DNA of 64,000 bases from an uncultured Roseibium sp. (GTDB lineage: Bacteria; Pseudomonadota; Alphaproteobacteria; Rhizobiales; Stappiaceae): the NCBI RefSeq assembly GCF_963675985.1, contig NZ_OY780958.1, positions 3,968,001 to 4,032,000 of the forward strand, written 5' to 3'. Each line of letters opens with the position of its first letter. Positions within the stretch are counted from its first letter, which is position 1. Below, in pieces: positions 33,306 to 42,870 of the stretch. Position numbers and translations under genes: made by a program. The notes beneath the pieces were generated by a model, which was given only the letters and a program-made list of their open reading frames with translations, ran no database searches and was not told the origin of the DNA.

Positions 33306-34317
33306 ATGAACCCGATCGAGCGCGCGCTTGGCATTCTGCTGCTTTTAAGCAGCGGCAAGCTGGTCAGCGCGACCACGCTGGCCGAGCGGTTCGACGTGTC
33401 ACTCAGGACCATCTACCGGGACATCGACCGGCTGATCGCGCTCGGGGTCCCGGTCGATGCGGAACGCGGGGCGGAAGGCGGCTATCGCCTTGCCAAGGGG
33501 TATCTGCATCCGCCGGTGGCGCTCAGCCGAAACGAGACGGCCGCGCTTCTCTCCGCCCTGGCGTTGATCCGCTCCATCCGCACCACGCCGCTGGCCACCG
33601 ACCTGGACGCGGCGGAACGCAAGCTGGTCGCCTCCCTGCCGAAGGCGGTGCACGACCTGCTGAGCCAGGCCGACCGCATCATCGGCATCGAGCCGGTGCC
33701 CGCCGATATTTTCCACGCGGGCACCAAGGCGGAGCCGACCGGCGCATGGCAGCGGGCGCTGGACGGCTTCATGCTCGGCCTTCTGGAAAGCCGGCGGGTG
33801 CGGTTCGACTATGCCAATCCGAGCCGGCAGGAACTCAGGGCCCACGACGTGGAGCCCTACGGCATCCTGTTCGACCGGGACCTTTGGTATCTGGCCGGGC
33901 GCTGCGTCGATACGGATATTTTGAAGATCTACCGGGCCGACCGGGCAAGCGACCTGGAGGTCAGCGGTTTCCGGTTTCGCCCGCCGAAGGACTTTACCGT
34001 CCAGTCCCTGCTCGGCGGCGTCTGGCTGTCACGCGCCATGCGTCGCTGGGAACGGGGAGAGGCCGGTCGCAAGGATCAAAATCACGCCGGACCAGGCCAG
34101 AAAGCTCAGCAACGACTGGTACTACAAGCATGCCGCCTTTGCCCCGGCGGACGACGGGTCCATCGTCATCGGCATTCCCAACGCCAGCCGGGAGCGCATC
34201 CTGCCGCTGGTGCGCTGGCTCGGACCCGGAGCGGAAATCCTCGAACCGGTCGAGCTTCGGCAGGAGCTGGTCGGGGAACTCAACGGCATGGCCGCAGCGC
34301 ATGGCGGGACAGGCTGA
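33306..34317 (+). pseudogene. YafY/WYL-family transcriptional regulator, frameshifted
   Basis: The first 250 codons encode an HTH domain (SGKLVSATTLAERFDVSLRTIYRDIDRL) and most of a WYL domain (RRVRFDYAN, DLWYLAGRC). After MRRWER the frame fails. Reading on from position 34058 in the +1 frame restores the expected WYL C-terminal extension: RPVARIKITPDQARKL, NDWYYKHAAFAP, RILPLVRWLGPGAEILEP, up to a TGA at 34315-34317. One extra G in the G4 run at 34054-34057 explains it. It is either a real inactivation or a sequencing error. WYL regulators sense small ligands or nucleic acids and often control divergent genes, here the DUF1127 gene. Confidence 0.82.
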
Positions 34318-34324
34318 GCGTTTC

Positions 34325-35131
34325 TCAGCCGACCAGGTAAAGCCCGATGAAGCCGGCAATACCGACGAAGATCCGCCAGTAGGCGAAGGGCGCGAAGCCG
34401 TGGCGGCTGACGAAATCGAGCAGGCCCTTGACCACGAAGACTCCGGCAATGAAGGAGGCGACAAAGCCGACCGTGATGATTGCCGCATCGTCGACCGACA
34501 GCACGTTGCGGTTCTTGTAGAGGTCGTAGGTGAAGGCACCGGCCATGGTCGGCATGGCGAGAAAGAAGGAAAACTCCGCCGCCGACCGCTTGTCCGTGCC
34601 GAGCAGCAGGGAGCCCGCGATGGTCGCGCCCGAGCGGGACACGCCGGGAACCATGGCGAGACACTGGCACACGCCGATCACAAAACAGAGCCAGAGCGGA
34701 TAGTCCATCACGTTGGTGTAGCGGGGTTTCAGGTCCAGCCGGTCGATCCATAACAGGATGATGCCGCCGATCAGCAGCGTGGAACAGATCAGCGCCGGCG
34801 ATTCGAACAGCACTTCCTTGATGTAACTGTGCGCCATGACGCCGATCACGGCGGCCGGCAGGAAGGCGAGCAGGATGCCAAGGACGAAGCGGCGGCTGTT
34901 CTCGTCGCTCGGCAGGGCCGTGGCGATCTTCCACAGGCGCGCGGAATACACGGTCAGAATGGCCAGGATGGCGCCGAGCTGGATCAGCACCTCAAACGTC
35001 TTGCCGGTGCTTTCGAAGCCCAAGAAATGCCCCAGAAGCAGAATGTGTCCGGTGGAGGAAACGGGGATGAATTCCGTCAGTCCTTCCACGATCCCGAGGA
35101 TCAGTGCATCGAAAAACGTCTGTCCGTCCAT
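34325..35131 (-). CDS. uppP: Undecaprenyl-diphosphatase
   Basis: A 268-residue integral membrane protein with about eight helices and both UppP signatures: the Glu-rich/PxSSTGH motif (GLTEFIPVSSTGHILL) near residue 20 and PGVSRSGATIAGSLL in the second half. It recycles undecaprenyl diphosphate to the monophosphate carrier needed for peptidoglycan and O-antigen synthesis and confers bacitracin tolerance. It converges with the disrupted regulator, 7 bases from its end. Confidence 0.96.
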   Translation of the reverse strand: MDGQTFFDALILGIVEGLTEFIPVSSTGHILLLGHFLGFESTGKTFEVLIQLGAILAILTVYSARLWKIATALPSDENSRRFVLGILLAFLPAAVIGVMAHSYIKEVLFESPALICSTLLIGGIILLWIDRLDLKPRYTNVMDYPLWLCFVIGVCQCLAMVPGVSRSGATIAGSLLLGTDKRSAAEFSFFLAMPTMAGAFTYDLYKNRNVLSVDDAAIITVGFVASFIAGVFVVKGLLDFVSRHGFAPFAYWRIFVGIAGFIGLYLVG

Positions 35132-35343
35132 AACCGCTTGTCACTCCGAATCAATCGATAAAGGAAATTCCGCGCCTATTGCTCGGGTTAACCGCGCGCC
35201 ATGTCAAATTCTTGTCGGCGCGGCAATATCAATCCCTTGATAACCTTGTTCCAGTCATAATTGGCAGCTAGGCGCTGCGAGGCTGCTGGCCTAAAAGGCC
35301 AGTCCCCTCTCCCGCCCGTTTCAAGGCCCTGTCAGAAGCTCAT

Positions 35344-36036
35344 ATGCTCACGCTGTATCACCATTCCTTTTCGCCGTCGTCGCGTTTTGTCCGCCTCGTG
35401 CTTGCCGAGTATCAGGCCGCCTTCGAGGAGGTGCAGGTCAACCCCTGGGAACGGCCGCGGGAACTGCTGGAGCTGAATGCCGCGGGCACGGTTCCGGTCA
35501 TCGTGGAAAACGGGGGACCGGCGATCTGCGGTCCCGGGCCGATCATGGAATATCTGGACGAGACCCGCGGTTATGCGGTCGGCGACCGGCGGCTGATGCC
35601 CGATCATCCGGAGGCGCGTGCGGAAACCCGCCGGCTGGTGGACTGGTCGCTGGGCAAGTTCGATCACGAGGTGGTCGGCCATCTGGTGCGCGAGCGGATC
35701 TACAAGCAGGCCATGCCTCGGTCTGCCGGCGGCGGCGAGCCGGACTCCGCCGTGCTTCGGGTCGCCCGGGCGAACATTTCCCATCACCTGCGCTATTTCG
35801 GCTATCTTGTCGCCTCGCGCCGCTGGCTTGCGGGCGACCGGCTGTCCTTTGCCGATTTCGCGCTGGCCGCCGAGCTTTCCTGCGCGGACTATCTGGGCGA
35901 AGTGAAATGGGCGGAAGAGGAAAACGTAAAGAGCTGGTACGCGCGGATGAAGTCGCGTCCGAGCATGCGTCCGATGCTCGGCGAGAAAATCCTCGGCATG
36001 CCGCCAGCGGCAAGCTACGCGGACCTGGATTTCTGA
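35344..36036 (+). CDS. Glutathione S-transferase-like protein, possibly FzlA
   Basis: The 230-residue protein has a GST N-terminal thioredoxin-like domain (MLTLYHHSFSPSSRFVRLVL, NAAGTVPVIVENGG) and an all-helical C-terminal domain (LAGDRLSFADFALAAELS). It resembles the FtsZ-binding GST-like protein FzlA, which in Caulobacter is essential for constriction and lacks glutathione activity. The start beginning LYHH and the length fit that group, but I cannot separate it from ordinary GSTs by eye. queG follows immediately and may be translationally coupled. Confidence 0.8.
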   Translation: MLTLYHHSFSPSSRFVRLVLAEYQAAFEEVQVNPWERPRELLELNAAGTVPVIVENGGPAICGPGPIMEYLDETRGYAVGDRRLMPDHPEARAETRRLVDWSLGKFDHEVVGHLVRERIYKQAMPRSAGGGEPDSAVLRVARANISHHLRYFGYLVASRRWLAGDRLSFADFALAAELSCADYLGEVKWAEEENVKSWYARMKSRPSMRPMLGEKILGMPPAASYADLDF

Positions 36037-36083
36037 CCTCTCGGGATCAAACACCCCCAAAGACCGACAAGCTTCTCGCCCGG

Positions 36084-37181
36084 TTGCGCGAGAAAGCCAC
36101 AGCGCTCGGCTTCGACGACCTGAAGATCGCCCCGGCCGACGGCATCCCGCAAGCACCGGAGCGGCTGCGGCAATTTCTGAGTGCGGGCTATCACGGCTCC
36201 ATGGGCTGGATGGCGGAGACGGAAGACCGAAGGGCAAGCCCGAAGACCCTCTGGCCGGAAGCCCGATCCGTGATCATGCTCGCCATGAATTACGGTCCCG
36301 ACGACCTGCCGGAAAACCACCCCCTGGCGCATCTGGAAGATCCGTCCACCGGCGGCATTTCGGTCTATGCACGCAACCGGGATTATCACGACGTCATCAA
36401 GGGACGCTTGAAGGAACTGGCAAGCTTTCTGGTCTCGCGCGCCGGCGGCGACGTGAAGGTCTTCGTCGACACGGCGCCGGTGATGGAAAAGCCGCTGGCG
36501 GAAGCCGCCGGGCTCGGCTGGCAGGGCAAGCATACCAATCTGGTTTCGCGAGAGCTCGGCTCCTGGTTCTTTCTCGGCTCGATCTTCACCACCCTGGCGC
36601 TGCCGCCGTCGGGCGCGGAAATCGATCACTGCGGTTCCTGCCGGGCCTGTCTGGACAGCTGTCCGACCGATGCCTTCCCCGCCCCCTATCAACTCGACGC
36701 GCGGCGCTGCATTTCCTATCTCACCATCGAGCACGCCGGGCCGATCCCGGAAGAATTCCGCGCGCCGATGGGCAACCGCATCTACGGCTGCGACGATTGC
36801 CTTGCCGCCTGCCCCTGGAACAAGTTCGCCTCGGCCGCGCGCGAAGCCAAGCTGATGGCCCGCGACGACCTGAAGACGCCGAAGCTTGCCGATCTGCTGA
36901 CCCTCGACGACGCAGCCTTTCGCAAGCTCTTCTCCGGATCGCCGATCAAGCGCATCGGCCGCAACCGGTTCCTGCGCAACGTGCTGATCGCGAGCGGCAA
37001 TTCGCATGACGCGGATCTACTGCCGGCGGTGCGGTCTCATCTTTCCGACGACGATCCGGTCGTCAGAGGGGCTGCGGTCTGGGCGCTGAAGCGGCTTGCC
37101 TCTGAGGAGATTGTTGAGACCGAAAGAAACGCGCGCCGGGGCAAGGAAACCGACCCTGACGTGCGCAAGGAATGGCGGTAG
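36084..37181 (+). CDS. queG: tRNA epoxyqueuosine reductase
   Basis: The iron-sulfur/cobalamin enzyme of the last step of queuosine synthesis, reducing epoxyqueuosine in tRNA. Visible are the N-terminal SAGYHGSMGWMA, the cobalamin-side VFVDTAPVMEKPLAEAAGLGW, and two 4Fe-4S clusters (CGSCRACLDSCPTDA and CDDCLAACPWNKF), then C-terminal HEAT-like repeats. The start is unclear: homology extends slightly upstream of the TTG at 36084, but the only upstream in-frame choices are a CTG that overlaps the GST stop (36033) or an ATG 130 bases inside the GST gene. Confidence 0.88.
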   Translation: MREKATALGFDDLKIAPADGIPQAPERLRQFLSAGYHGSMGWMAETEDRRASPKTLWPEARSVIMLAMNYGPDDLPENHPLAHLEDPSTGGISVYARNRDYHDVIKGRLKELASFLVSRAGGDVKVFVDTAPVMEKPLAEAAGLGWQGKHTNLVSRELGSWFFLGSIFTTLALPPSGAEIDHCGSCRACLDSCPTDAFPAPYQLDARRCISYLTIEHAGPIPEEFRAPMGNRIYGCDDCLAACPWNKFASAAREAKLMARDDLKTPKLADLLTLDDAAFRKLFSGSPIKRIGRNRFLRNVLIASGNSHDADLLPAVRSHLSDDDPVVRGAAVWALKRLASEEIVETERNARRGKETDPDVRKEWR

Positions 37182-37195
37182 GCCGTCTCCCCGGC

Positions 37196-37227
37196 ACCGG
37201 GTCTCACTGCGGTCGCCCGGGGTGATG
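37196..37227. repeat. Half copy of palindromic element E
   Basis: Read on the minus strand, CACCCCGGGCGACCGCAGTG followed by AGACCCGG matches the left half of the element at 32738-32860. The second half is absent. Confidence 0.6.
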
Positions 37228-37371
37228 ATGGAGAGGTTGGGCTTTGTCGGCGGTCCAGGCCTCCGATGGAATCCACCCCCGTCTTTTTTCACAAGCCCTT
37301 ATTGCAAATCCGTCACGAAGACCGCTAACTCTCCGCGTTGCTTTTTCAGGATCCTTGACGGGAGATTTCAT

Positions 37372-39567
37372 TTGTTTTCCTCATCAGCATCGATTTCCGG
37401 CGCTCAGCCGGTCCGCTCTCAGAAACCCCAAGCGCGCGTTTCCCGCTGCGCAACAGCAGTTTGGATGAGTGTCGCCCTCGTCCTGCCGGCCACCTCTGCA
37501 CATGCGCAAAGCGCGGCCGAAGAGGCGTTCAAGTTCTATGCGGATGGCTTGAGAAAACTCGGGATCGAAGTCGGCAACGACCCGGTTCAATATGATAGTT
37601 CCGCCGACACGCTCACCGTTTCGAATTTCAAGATGAAACTGTCGGGCTCCTTCGAATTGCCCTTCCCGAAGAAGTCTCAAACGACCGAACCAGGCACGCC
37701 TGCAGACGACGGGAACCAACAACTCGAATATGCGCTGGAAATTTCCAGTCCCACCATGACCCTGACGGGTCTTTCCCGGACGGACGGCGGCGGAATTCAC
37801 GCAGACAGCTGGCTTTATCCGGATGGCGCCGGATTTGCCGGGAACCTGAAGGTCGACGGCGACAGCCTCGCCAGCATGAACCTGACCATGTCCGGACTTC
37901 GAGCGCTGAACTATACCGCCGTCATACCGGAACTGCCGGCCGAAGATTCGCAACGCCCGGCAAGCCGGTGGCTGCCGGTTCTGGCGCTGATCAAAGCCGG
38001 TTCCTATGACAGCGTCGAGGTCGACAAAACGAGCGGGACTGTCTCGTTCACGACGCAAAATGCCGATGGCGTTGCCGTCACGGCGGACAACACGATCACC
38101 ATGACTGGATACCGGGTTCTCAACTACAAGGACGGCATCGTCGGCGAATTCTCCATCGACGGCTTTACGCAGGACGTCGAGGCCAAGGCCCAGGATCAGG
38201 ATGGCCTGGTGAAACAGACTTCCAGTCAGGGCCGCACCGTCTACAAGGACATTAACATCGGCAATTACCTGGCCCTTCTGGATCCCAGCGTTCCGGAGAC
38301 CGGTGAGCCGATGCCGTTTCTCGGCTCCGCGCATACGGAGGACTATGCCGCCCGTCAGGATTTGGCGCCTGGTCAATCAGTTTCAATAAAACTTGACAGC
38401 GCGGATATCACCGGGCTCACCGTCACAAAGCGGGATTTCGATTTTCTGGGCTTTCTTGATCAACTGATTACCACACGGGAAGCAAGCCCGGCGCAGATCG
38501 TGCCCGCGGTTTTCCAGGTCTATCGGTCCTTCGGCGTTTCGGATGTCCGGATGCGGGGTTACGAAATCTCCATTCCGATTGAGGAAAACCCGGGACAGCC
38601 GATTACCCTGTCTATGGGCGAGATCGGCATGTCCGATTTAAGTTCCGACCGGATCGGTGAGGTCGTCGTTTCGGACATCAACACAAGCGGGCTTCCTGAA
38701 GGCGCGCAGTTCAGTCTCGGCAAGGCGCAACTGGGCAATCTGGACTTCGCACCCTATGGCCCTATGACCGATCTTATCTCGGCCCTGATCGAAGGAGCCG
38801 GTAATACGCCGCCGGATGCGATGCAGATCGCCCGGGTGTTCGCGCCCCGATCGATCTCCTACGGCCTGGAAAACCTGCATGTCGTTGCGCCGGGAAAAGG
38901 CGCAGTCACCATCGGCAGGGCCGAACAGTCCTTTTCGACCACACTTGCCCCGATCCCGACGGACATTTCCACCAAGACCGAGAATGCGTCGATCCCGGTG
39001 GCCGCGCTGAACGATCCGAAAGCCACGGCCTTTCTGGAGGCCATCGGCCTTAAGACCCTCACATGGTCTGACGAAACGCGGCTCTACTGGGATGAGACGA
39101 CGCTCGAACTGACGCTCGAAAAGCTGATGATCGACGTACAGGGTATCGGCCGCGCCGAAGCGACGATGAAGTTCGCCAATGTTCCGAAAGCCCTGTTCGA
39201 GGATCCGCAGAACCAGGCGCAGATCGCGCTGGTTTCGTCCGCCTTCGTCGGTGCCGAGATCAGCTTTGCCGATGCGGGCGTGACGACGAAGGCCATTCAG
39301 AAGATGGCGCAGGATGCCGGCGTTCCCGAGGAAGCCTTTGCCCAGGCGCTGGTGGCCCAGGCGGAGGCCGCGCTGGCCCCGATCAACGATCCGGCGTTCA
39401 CGAAGACGGTCAGCGATGCGGTGGCCGATTTCCTCGCCAATCCTGGCACCTTCCGGGTCGTGCTGGCGCCCGTGAAGCCGGTGCCGGTCGCCCAGATCGT
39501 CGGCAGCGTGGTCACGCCGCAGGTGCTGCCGGGACTTCTGAACGTTCAGGTGACGTCGTCCCATTGA
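37372..39567 (+). CDS. Large exported protein of unknown function
   Basis: About 731 residues with a signal-like segment (ATAVWMSVALVLPATSAHA) after a polar N-region. The mature part is largely beta-stranded with Ser/Thr/Asp-rich strands and no Cys in the mature chain. Repeated building blocks alternate with helical stretches near the C-terminus (AFAQALVAQAEAALAPI). I chose the TTG at 37372 because GGGAGA lies at proper distance; the upstream frame contains a repeat element. I recognise no domain. It could be a periplasmic or cell-surface protein. It converges with fdhA. Confidence 0.72.
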   Translation: MFSSSASISGAQPVRSQKPQARVSRCATAVWMSVALVLPATSAHAQSAAEEAFKFYADGLRKLGIEVGNDPVQYDSSADTLTVSNFKMKLSGSFELPFPKKSQTTEPGTPADDGNQQLEYALEISSPTMTLTGLSRTDGGGIHADSWLYPDGAGFAGNLKVDGDSLASMNLTMSGLRALNYTAVIPELPAEDSQRPASRWLPVLALIKAGSYDSVEVDKTSGTVSFTTQNADGVAVTADNTITMTGYRVLNYKDGIVGEFSIDGFTQDVEAKAQDQDGLVKQTSSQGRTVYKDINIGNYLALLDPSVPETGEPMPFLGSAHTEDYAARQDLAPGQSVSIKLDSADITGLTVTKRDFDFLGFLDQLITTREASPAQIVPAVFQVYRSFGVSDVRMRGYEISIPIEENPGQPITLSMGEIGMSDLSSDRIGEVVVSDINTSGLPEGAQFSLGKAQLGNLDFAPYGPMTDLISALIEGAGNTPPDAMQIARVFAPRSISYGLENLHVVAPGKGAVTIGRAEQSFSTTLAPIPTDISTKTENASIPVAALNDPKATAFLEAIGLKTLTWSDETRLYWDETTLELTLEKLMIDVQGIGRAEATMKFANVPKALFEDPQNQAQIALVSSAFVGAEISFADAGVTTKAIQKMAQDAGVPEEAFAQALVAQAEAALAPINDPAFTKTVSDAVADFLANPGTFRVVLAPVKPVPVAQIVGSVVTPQVLPGLLNVQVTSSH

Positions 39568-39580
39568 CGGACTGAAGAAT

Positions 39581-39605
39581 GGCAGGCGGACCTTTTCCGC
39601 CTGTC
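39581..39605. terminator. Hairpin between convergent genes at 39.6 kb
   Basis: GGCAGGCGGA pairs with TCCGCCTGTC (one G-T pair) around a CCTTT loop, between the exported protein gene and fdhA. Only a short pyrimidine tract follows. Confidence 0.6.
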
Positions 39606-39619
39606 CTTTCGCAATCTTC

Positions 39620-42388
39620 CTATTCGGCCGCTTCCGCCATCGCCGGCCTGATCCGGGCCGCGCAGAACTTGAACTCCGGGATCTTGCCGAAGGGATCGAG
39701 CTGCGGGTTGGTGAGCATGTTCGCCGGAGCTTCCGTGTAGCAGAAGGGAATGAACAGCATTCCCGACGACACGTCCCGATCCGCACGCAGGGTCAGGGTG
39801 ATCTCCCCGCGCCGGGTTTCCACCGTGACCTGCTGACCGATCGTCAGGCCCGCCCGTCCGATGTCCTTCGGGTGCATGGAGACGACCGGTTCCGGCTCGA
39901 TGGCGTCGAGCACGGTGGCGCGCCGGGTCATCGCGCCGGTATGCCAGTGTTCCAGCATCCGACCGGTGGTCAGCACCAGCGGGAAGTCGACGTCGGGCAA
40001 TTCGTCCGGCGGCACGAGGTCGGTCGGAACCAGCCGGCCGCGGCCGTCGGCGGTCGGGAAGGACTGGCCGAACAGAATCTCGTTGCCCGGCACGTCGTCG
40101 CCGTCGGCCGGATAGGTGACCGTGCCGTCGCGTTCCAGCCGGTCCCAGGAGATGTGGTCGAGCGAGGCCATGTGCGAACGCATTTCCTCGTAGATCTCCG
40201 GCACGCTTTCATAGAACCAGTTCAGGCCCAGCCGGTTGGCAAGCTCCACGATCAGTTCCCAGTCGGCCCTTGCCTCTCCGGGCATGGGCACGCAAGGACG
40301 GCCGATCTGGACCTGGCGGTTGGTGTTGGTGTAGGTGCCGAGCTTTTCCGCATGGGCCGAGGCCGGCAGAACCACATCCGCATGCCAGGCGGTTTCGGTC
40401 AGGAAGATGTCCTGCACGACCAGATGCTTGAGGCTTGCCAGCGCCTTGCGGGCATGGGCCTGGTCCGGATCGGACATGGCCGGGTTTTCGCCCAGAACAT
40501 ACATGGCCTCGATGCCACCGGCGAGGATGTCGTCGATGATCTCGACCACGGTCAGACCGCGCACCGGATCGAGTGTCCGGCCCCAGGCGTCTTCGAATTC
40601 GGCGCGGATATCCGGATTTTCCACCGAGCGGTAATCAGGATAGAGCATCGGGATCAAGCCGGCGTCGGAGGCGCCCTGAACGTTGTTCTGGCCGCGTAAG
40701 GGGTGCAGCCCCGTGCCCGGACGACCGATCTGGCCGGTGGTCAGCGCCATGGCGATCAGGGCGCGCACGTTGTCCGTGCCGTGGACGTGCTGGGAAACGC
40801 CCATGCCCCAGAAGATGATCGACTTGGCGGACGTGGCGTAGAGCCGTGCGACTTCGCGCAGGGTCTCCGCGTCAATGCCGCAGACCGGCGCCATGGCTTC
40901 CGGCGTGAACTCCGCGATCTTTGCCTTCAGCGCCTCGAAGCCGTCCACATGAGCCGCGATATACTGCCGGTCGTAGAGGTCTTCGGAGATGATCACGTTG
41001 AGGATGGCGTTCAGCATCGCCACGTCGGTGCCGGGCTTGAAGACAAGGCCGTAGTCCGCGTGGCGCATCAGGCCCTGGCGGCGCGGATCCATGACGATCA
41101 GCTTCACGCCGTTCCTGGCCGCCTGCTTGATATAGGTAGCGGCGACCGGATGGTTCTGTTCCGGCCGCGCACCGATGACGATCATGCAATCCGCGTCAAG
41201 GGCCGCGTTGAAGGGGGCCGTGACAGCGCCGGAGCCGATGCCTTCCATCAGGGCCGCAACGGAGGAGGCGTGGCACAGGCGCGTGCAGTGGTCGACGTTG
41301 TTGGTGGCAAAGCCCTGGCGGATCAGCTTCTGGAACAGATAGGCTTCCTCGTTGGAGCCTTTCGCCGAGCCGAAGCCGGCGATGCCCGCCCCGCCCTTGG
41401 CGTCGAAGCTTGCCTTCAGGCCGGCGGCGGCCCGGTCCAGCGCCTCGTCCCAGGTCGCCTCTCGGAACACCTCGCGCCAGTCCTTCGGATAAAGCGCCAT
41501 GTCGCCGTGCTTGGGCGCATCGTCGCGGCGGATCAGCGGTTTCGTCAGCCGCTCGGGGCTTGAGACATAATCGAAGCCGAAGCGGCCCTTGACGCAGAGG
41601 CGGTTTTCGTTGGCCGGGCCGTTGCGGCCCTCGACCTTGACGATCCGGCCGTCCTTCACCGAGACGGAGGTCAGGCAGCCGACGCCGCAGAAAGGGCAGA
41701 CGCTGTCGACCGTCTCATCCGGATAGACGGCCCGTGTCTTTGCCGCCTCGTCCAGCAGGCTCTTTTCGAACAGCGCGCCGGTCGGGCAGGCCGACACGCA
41801 TTCGCCGCAGGCAACACAGGTGGACAGGCCCATGGGATCGGCCAGGTCGAACACCGGGGCGGCATGGTGGCCGCGCCAGCCCATGCCGATCACGTCGTTG
41901 ACCTGCACTTCCCGGCAGGCCCGTTCGCACAGGTTGCAGGCGATACAGGCATCCAGATTGACCGCGATGGCCGGATGGGAAATGTCCTGGGCGGGCTTTT
42001 CGCCGGGCGCATAGCGGCTGGCGGTGACGCCGAGTTGTTCCGACCAATGCCAGAAGTCGCTTTCCGGATCCGGATGGGCCTCGCGCGGCGGTTGGTCGGC
42101 GACCAGCAGTTCGAACACCATCTCCCGGGCTTTCACCGCGCGTTCGGAAGCCGTCTTCACGACCATGCCGTCGGCAGGTTCCCGGACGCAGGACGCGGTC
42201 AGCGTCCGCTCTCCTTCGACATCGACCATGCAGGCGCGGCAATTCCCGTCGGAGCGATAGCCCGGCGCGTCCTTGTGGCAAAGATGGGGGATCGCGACGC
42301 CTTCTCGTTTGGCGACCTGCCAGATGGTTTCGCCCTCGTTCGCGGTGACTTCGCGTCCGTCGAGGGTAAACGTCACTTGTCTAGGCAT
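39620..42388 (-). CDS. fdhA: NAD-dependent formate dehydrogenase, alpha subunit
   Basis: The 922-residue molybdenum- or tungsten-bis-MGD enzyme has an N-terminal 2Fe-2S ferredoxin domain (residues 1-80, CHKDAPGYRSDGNCRACMV), His/Cys-ligated and double 4Fe-4S ferredoxin domains (CIACNLCERACRE, CVACGECVSACPTGA), then the catalytic core with its own cluster (CPFCGVGC). The metal-ligand position is Cys in NVDHCTRLCHASSV, so no selenocysteine is used. It oxidises formate to CO2 in the cytoplasm and passes electrons to the beta subunit. The two-subunit layout resembles FDH1 of Methylobacterium, a tungsten enzyme. The ATG overlaps the GNAT gene by 8 bases. Confidence 0.94.
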   Translation of the reverse strand: MPRQVTFTLDGREVTANEGETIWQVAKREGVAIPHLCHKDAPGYRSDGNCRACMVDVEGERTLTASCVREPADGMVVKTASERAVKAREMVFELLVADQPPREAHPDPESDFWHWSEQLGVTASRYAPGEKPAQDISHPAIAVNLDACIACNLCERACREVQVNDVIGMGWRGHHAAPVFDLADPMGLSTCVACGECVSACPTGALFEKSLLDEAAKTRAVYPDETVDSVCPFCGVGCLTSVSVKDGRIVKVEGRNGPANENRLCVKGRFGFDYVSSPERLTKPLIRRDDAPKHGDMALYPKDWREVFREATWDEALDRAAAGLKASFDAKGGAGIAGFGSAKGSNEEAYLFQKLIRQGFATNNVDHCTRLCHASSVAALMEGIGSGAVTAPFNAALDADCMIVIGARPEQNHPVAATYIKQAARNGVKLIVMDPRRQGLMRHADYGLVFKPGTDVAMLNAILNVIISEDLYDRQYIAAHVDGFEALKAKIAEFTPEAMAPVCGIDAETLREVARLYATSAKSIIFWGMGVSQHVHGTDNVRALIAMALTTGQIGRPGTGLHPLRGQNNVQGASDAGLIPMLYPDYRSVENPDIRAEFEDAWGRTLDPVRGLTVVEIIDDILAGGIEAMYVLGENPAMSDPDQAHARKALASLKHLVVQDIFLTETAWHADVVLPASAHAEKLGTYTNTNRQVQIGRPCVPMPGEARADWELIVELANRLGLNWFYESVPEIYEEMRSHMASLDHISWDRLERDGTVTYPADGDDVPGNEILFGQSFPTADGRGRLVPTDLVPPDELPDVDFPLVLTTGRMLEHWHTGAMTRRATVLDAIEPEPVVSMHPKDIGRAGLTIGQQVTVETRRGEITLTLRADRDVSSGMLFIPFCYTEAPANMLTNPQLDPFGKIPEFKFCAARIRPAMAEAAE

Positions 42389-42866
42389 GATCCTGGCCCT
42401 CTGCGAGATCGGTGAGCATTTTTTCGTCCCACCGCAGGTACATCTTGGAAGTGTCTTGCGCACCGAGGCGCTGGTAAAGCCGGGCCGCACCGGTGTTTGT
42501 ACGGTCGACGGTCAATTCGAGCCGGTAAGATCCGCGTTTTTTCGCAATTGCCGCAGCCGCCCGGAGCAGAGCTTCTCCCAAGCCCTGTCCGCGTGCGCGT
42601 TCACTGACGAACACGTCCTTGACGAACAGCGCTTCCCGCAGCTGACCGGCCGGGAACAGAGGCACGAGCGACGTGACGCCGTTGAGCTCGCCGTTCTCCT
42701 CCGCGACCAGCAGGGTCGTATCGGTGTTATCGGCAAACCACGCCTTGAGCCTGGTTTCGACCATCTCGACCTGACCGCCGGCCGGAGAGCCGTAGTGGCT
42801 CTCCATCTCGGCGAACAACCGCGCGAGCCGCGGCAGATCGGCTTCCGTTGCCTCACGGATCTCCAT
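42381..42866 (-). CDS. GNAT N-acetyltransferase inside the formate dehydrogenase operon
   Basis: A 161-residue GNAT: N-terminal MEIREATEADLPRLARLF, acetyl-CoA-binding motif A VSERARGQGLGEALLRAA and motif B NTGAARLYQRLGAQ. It lies between fdhB (4-base gap) and fdhA (8-base overlap), so it is co-translated with both subunits. Its substrate is unknown. Acetylation of an FDH subunit or of a small molecule related to C1 metabolism are both possible, and neither is shown by sequence. Confidence 0.87.
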   Translation of the reverse strand: MEIREATEADLPRLARLFAEMESHYGSPAGGQVEMVETRLKAWFADNTDTTLLVAEENGELNGVTSLVPLFPAGQLREALFVKDVFVSERARGQGLGEALLRAAAAIAKKRGSYRLELTVDRTNTGAARLYQRLGAQDTSKMYLRWDEKMLTDLAEGQDHA

Positions 42867-42870
42867 CGGC

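Noticed and set aside
39620..42388. Selenocysteine in the formate dehydrogenase
   Set aside because: The metal-ligand codon encodes Cys and there is no in-frame TGA in the gene.
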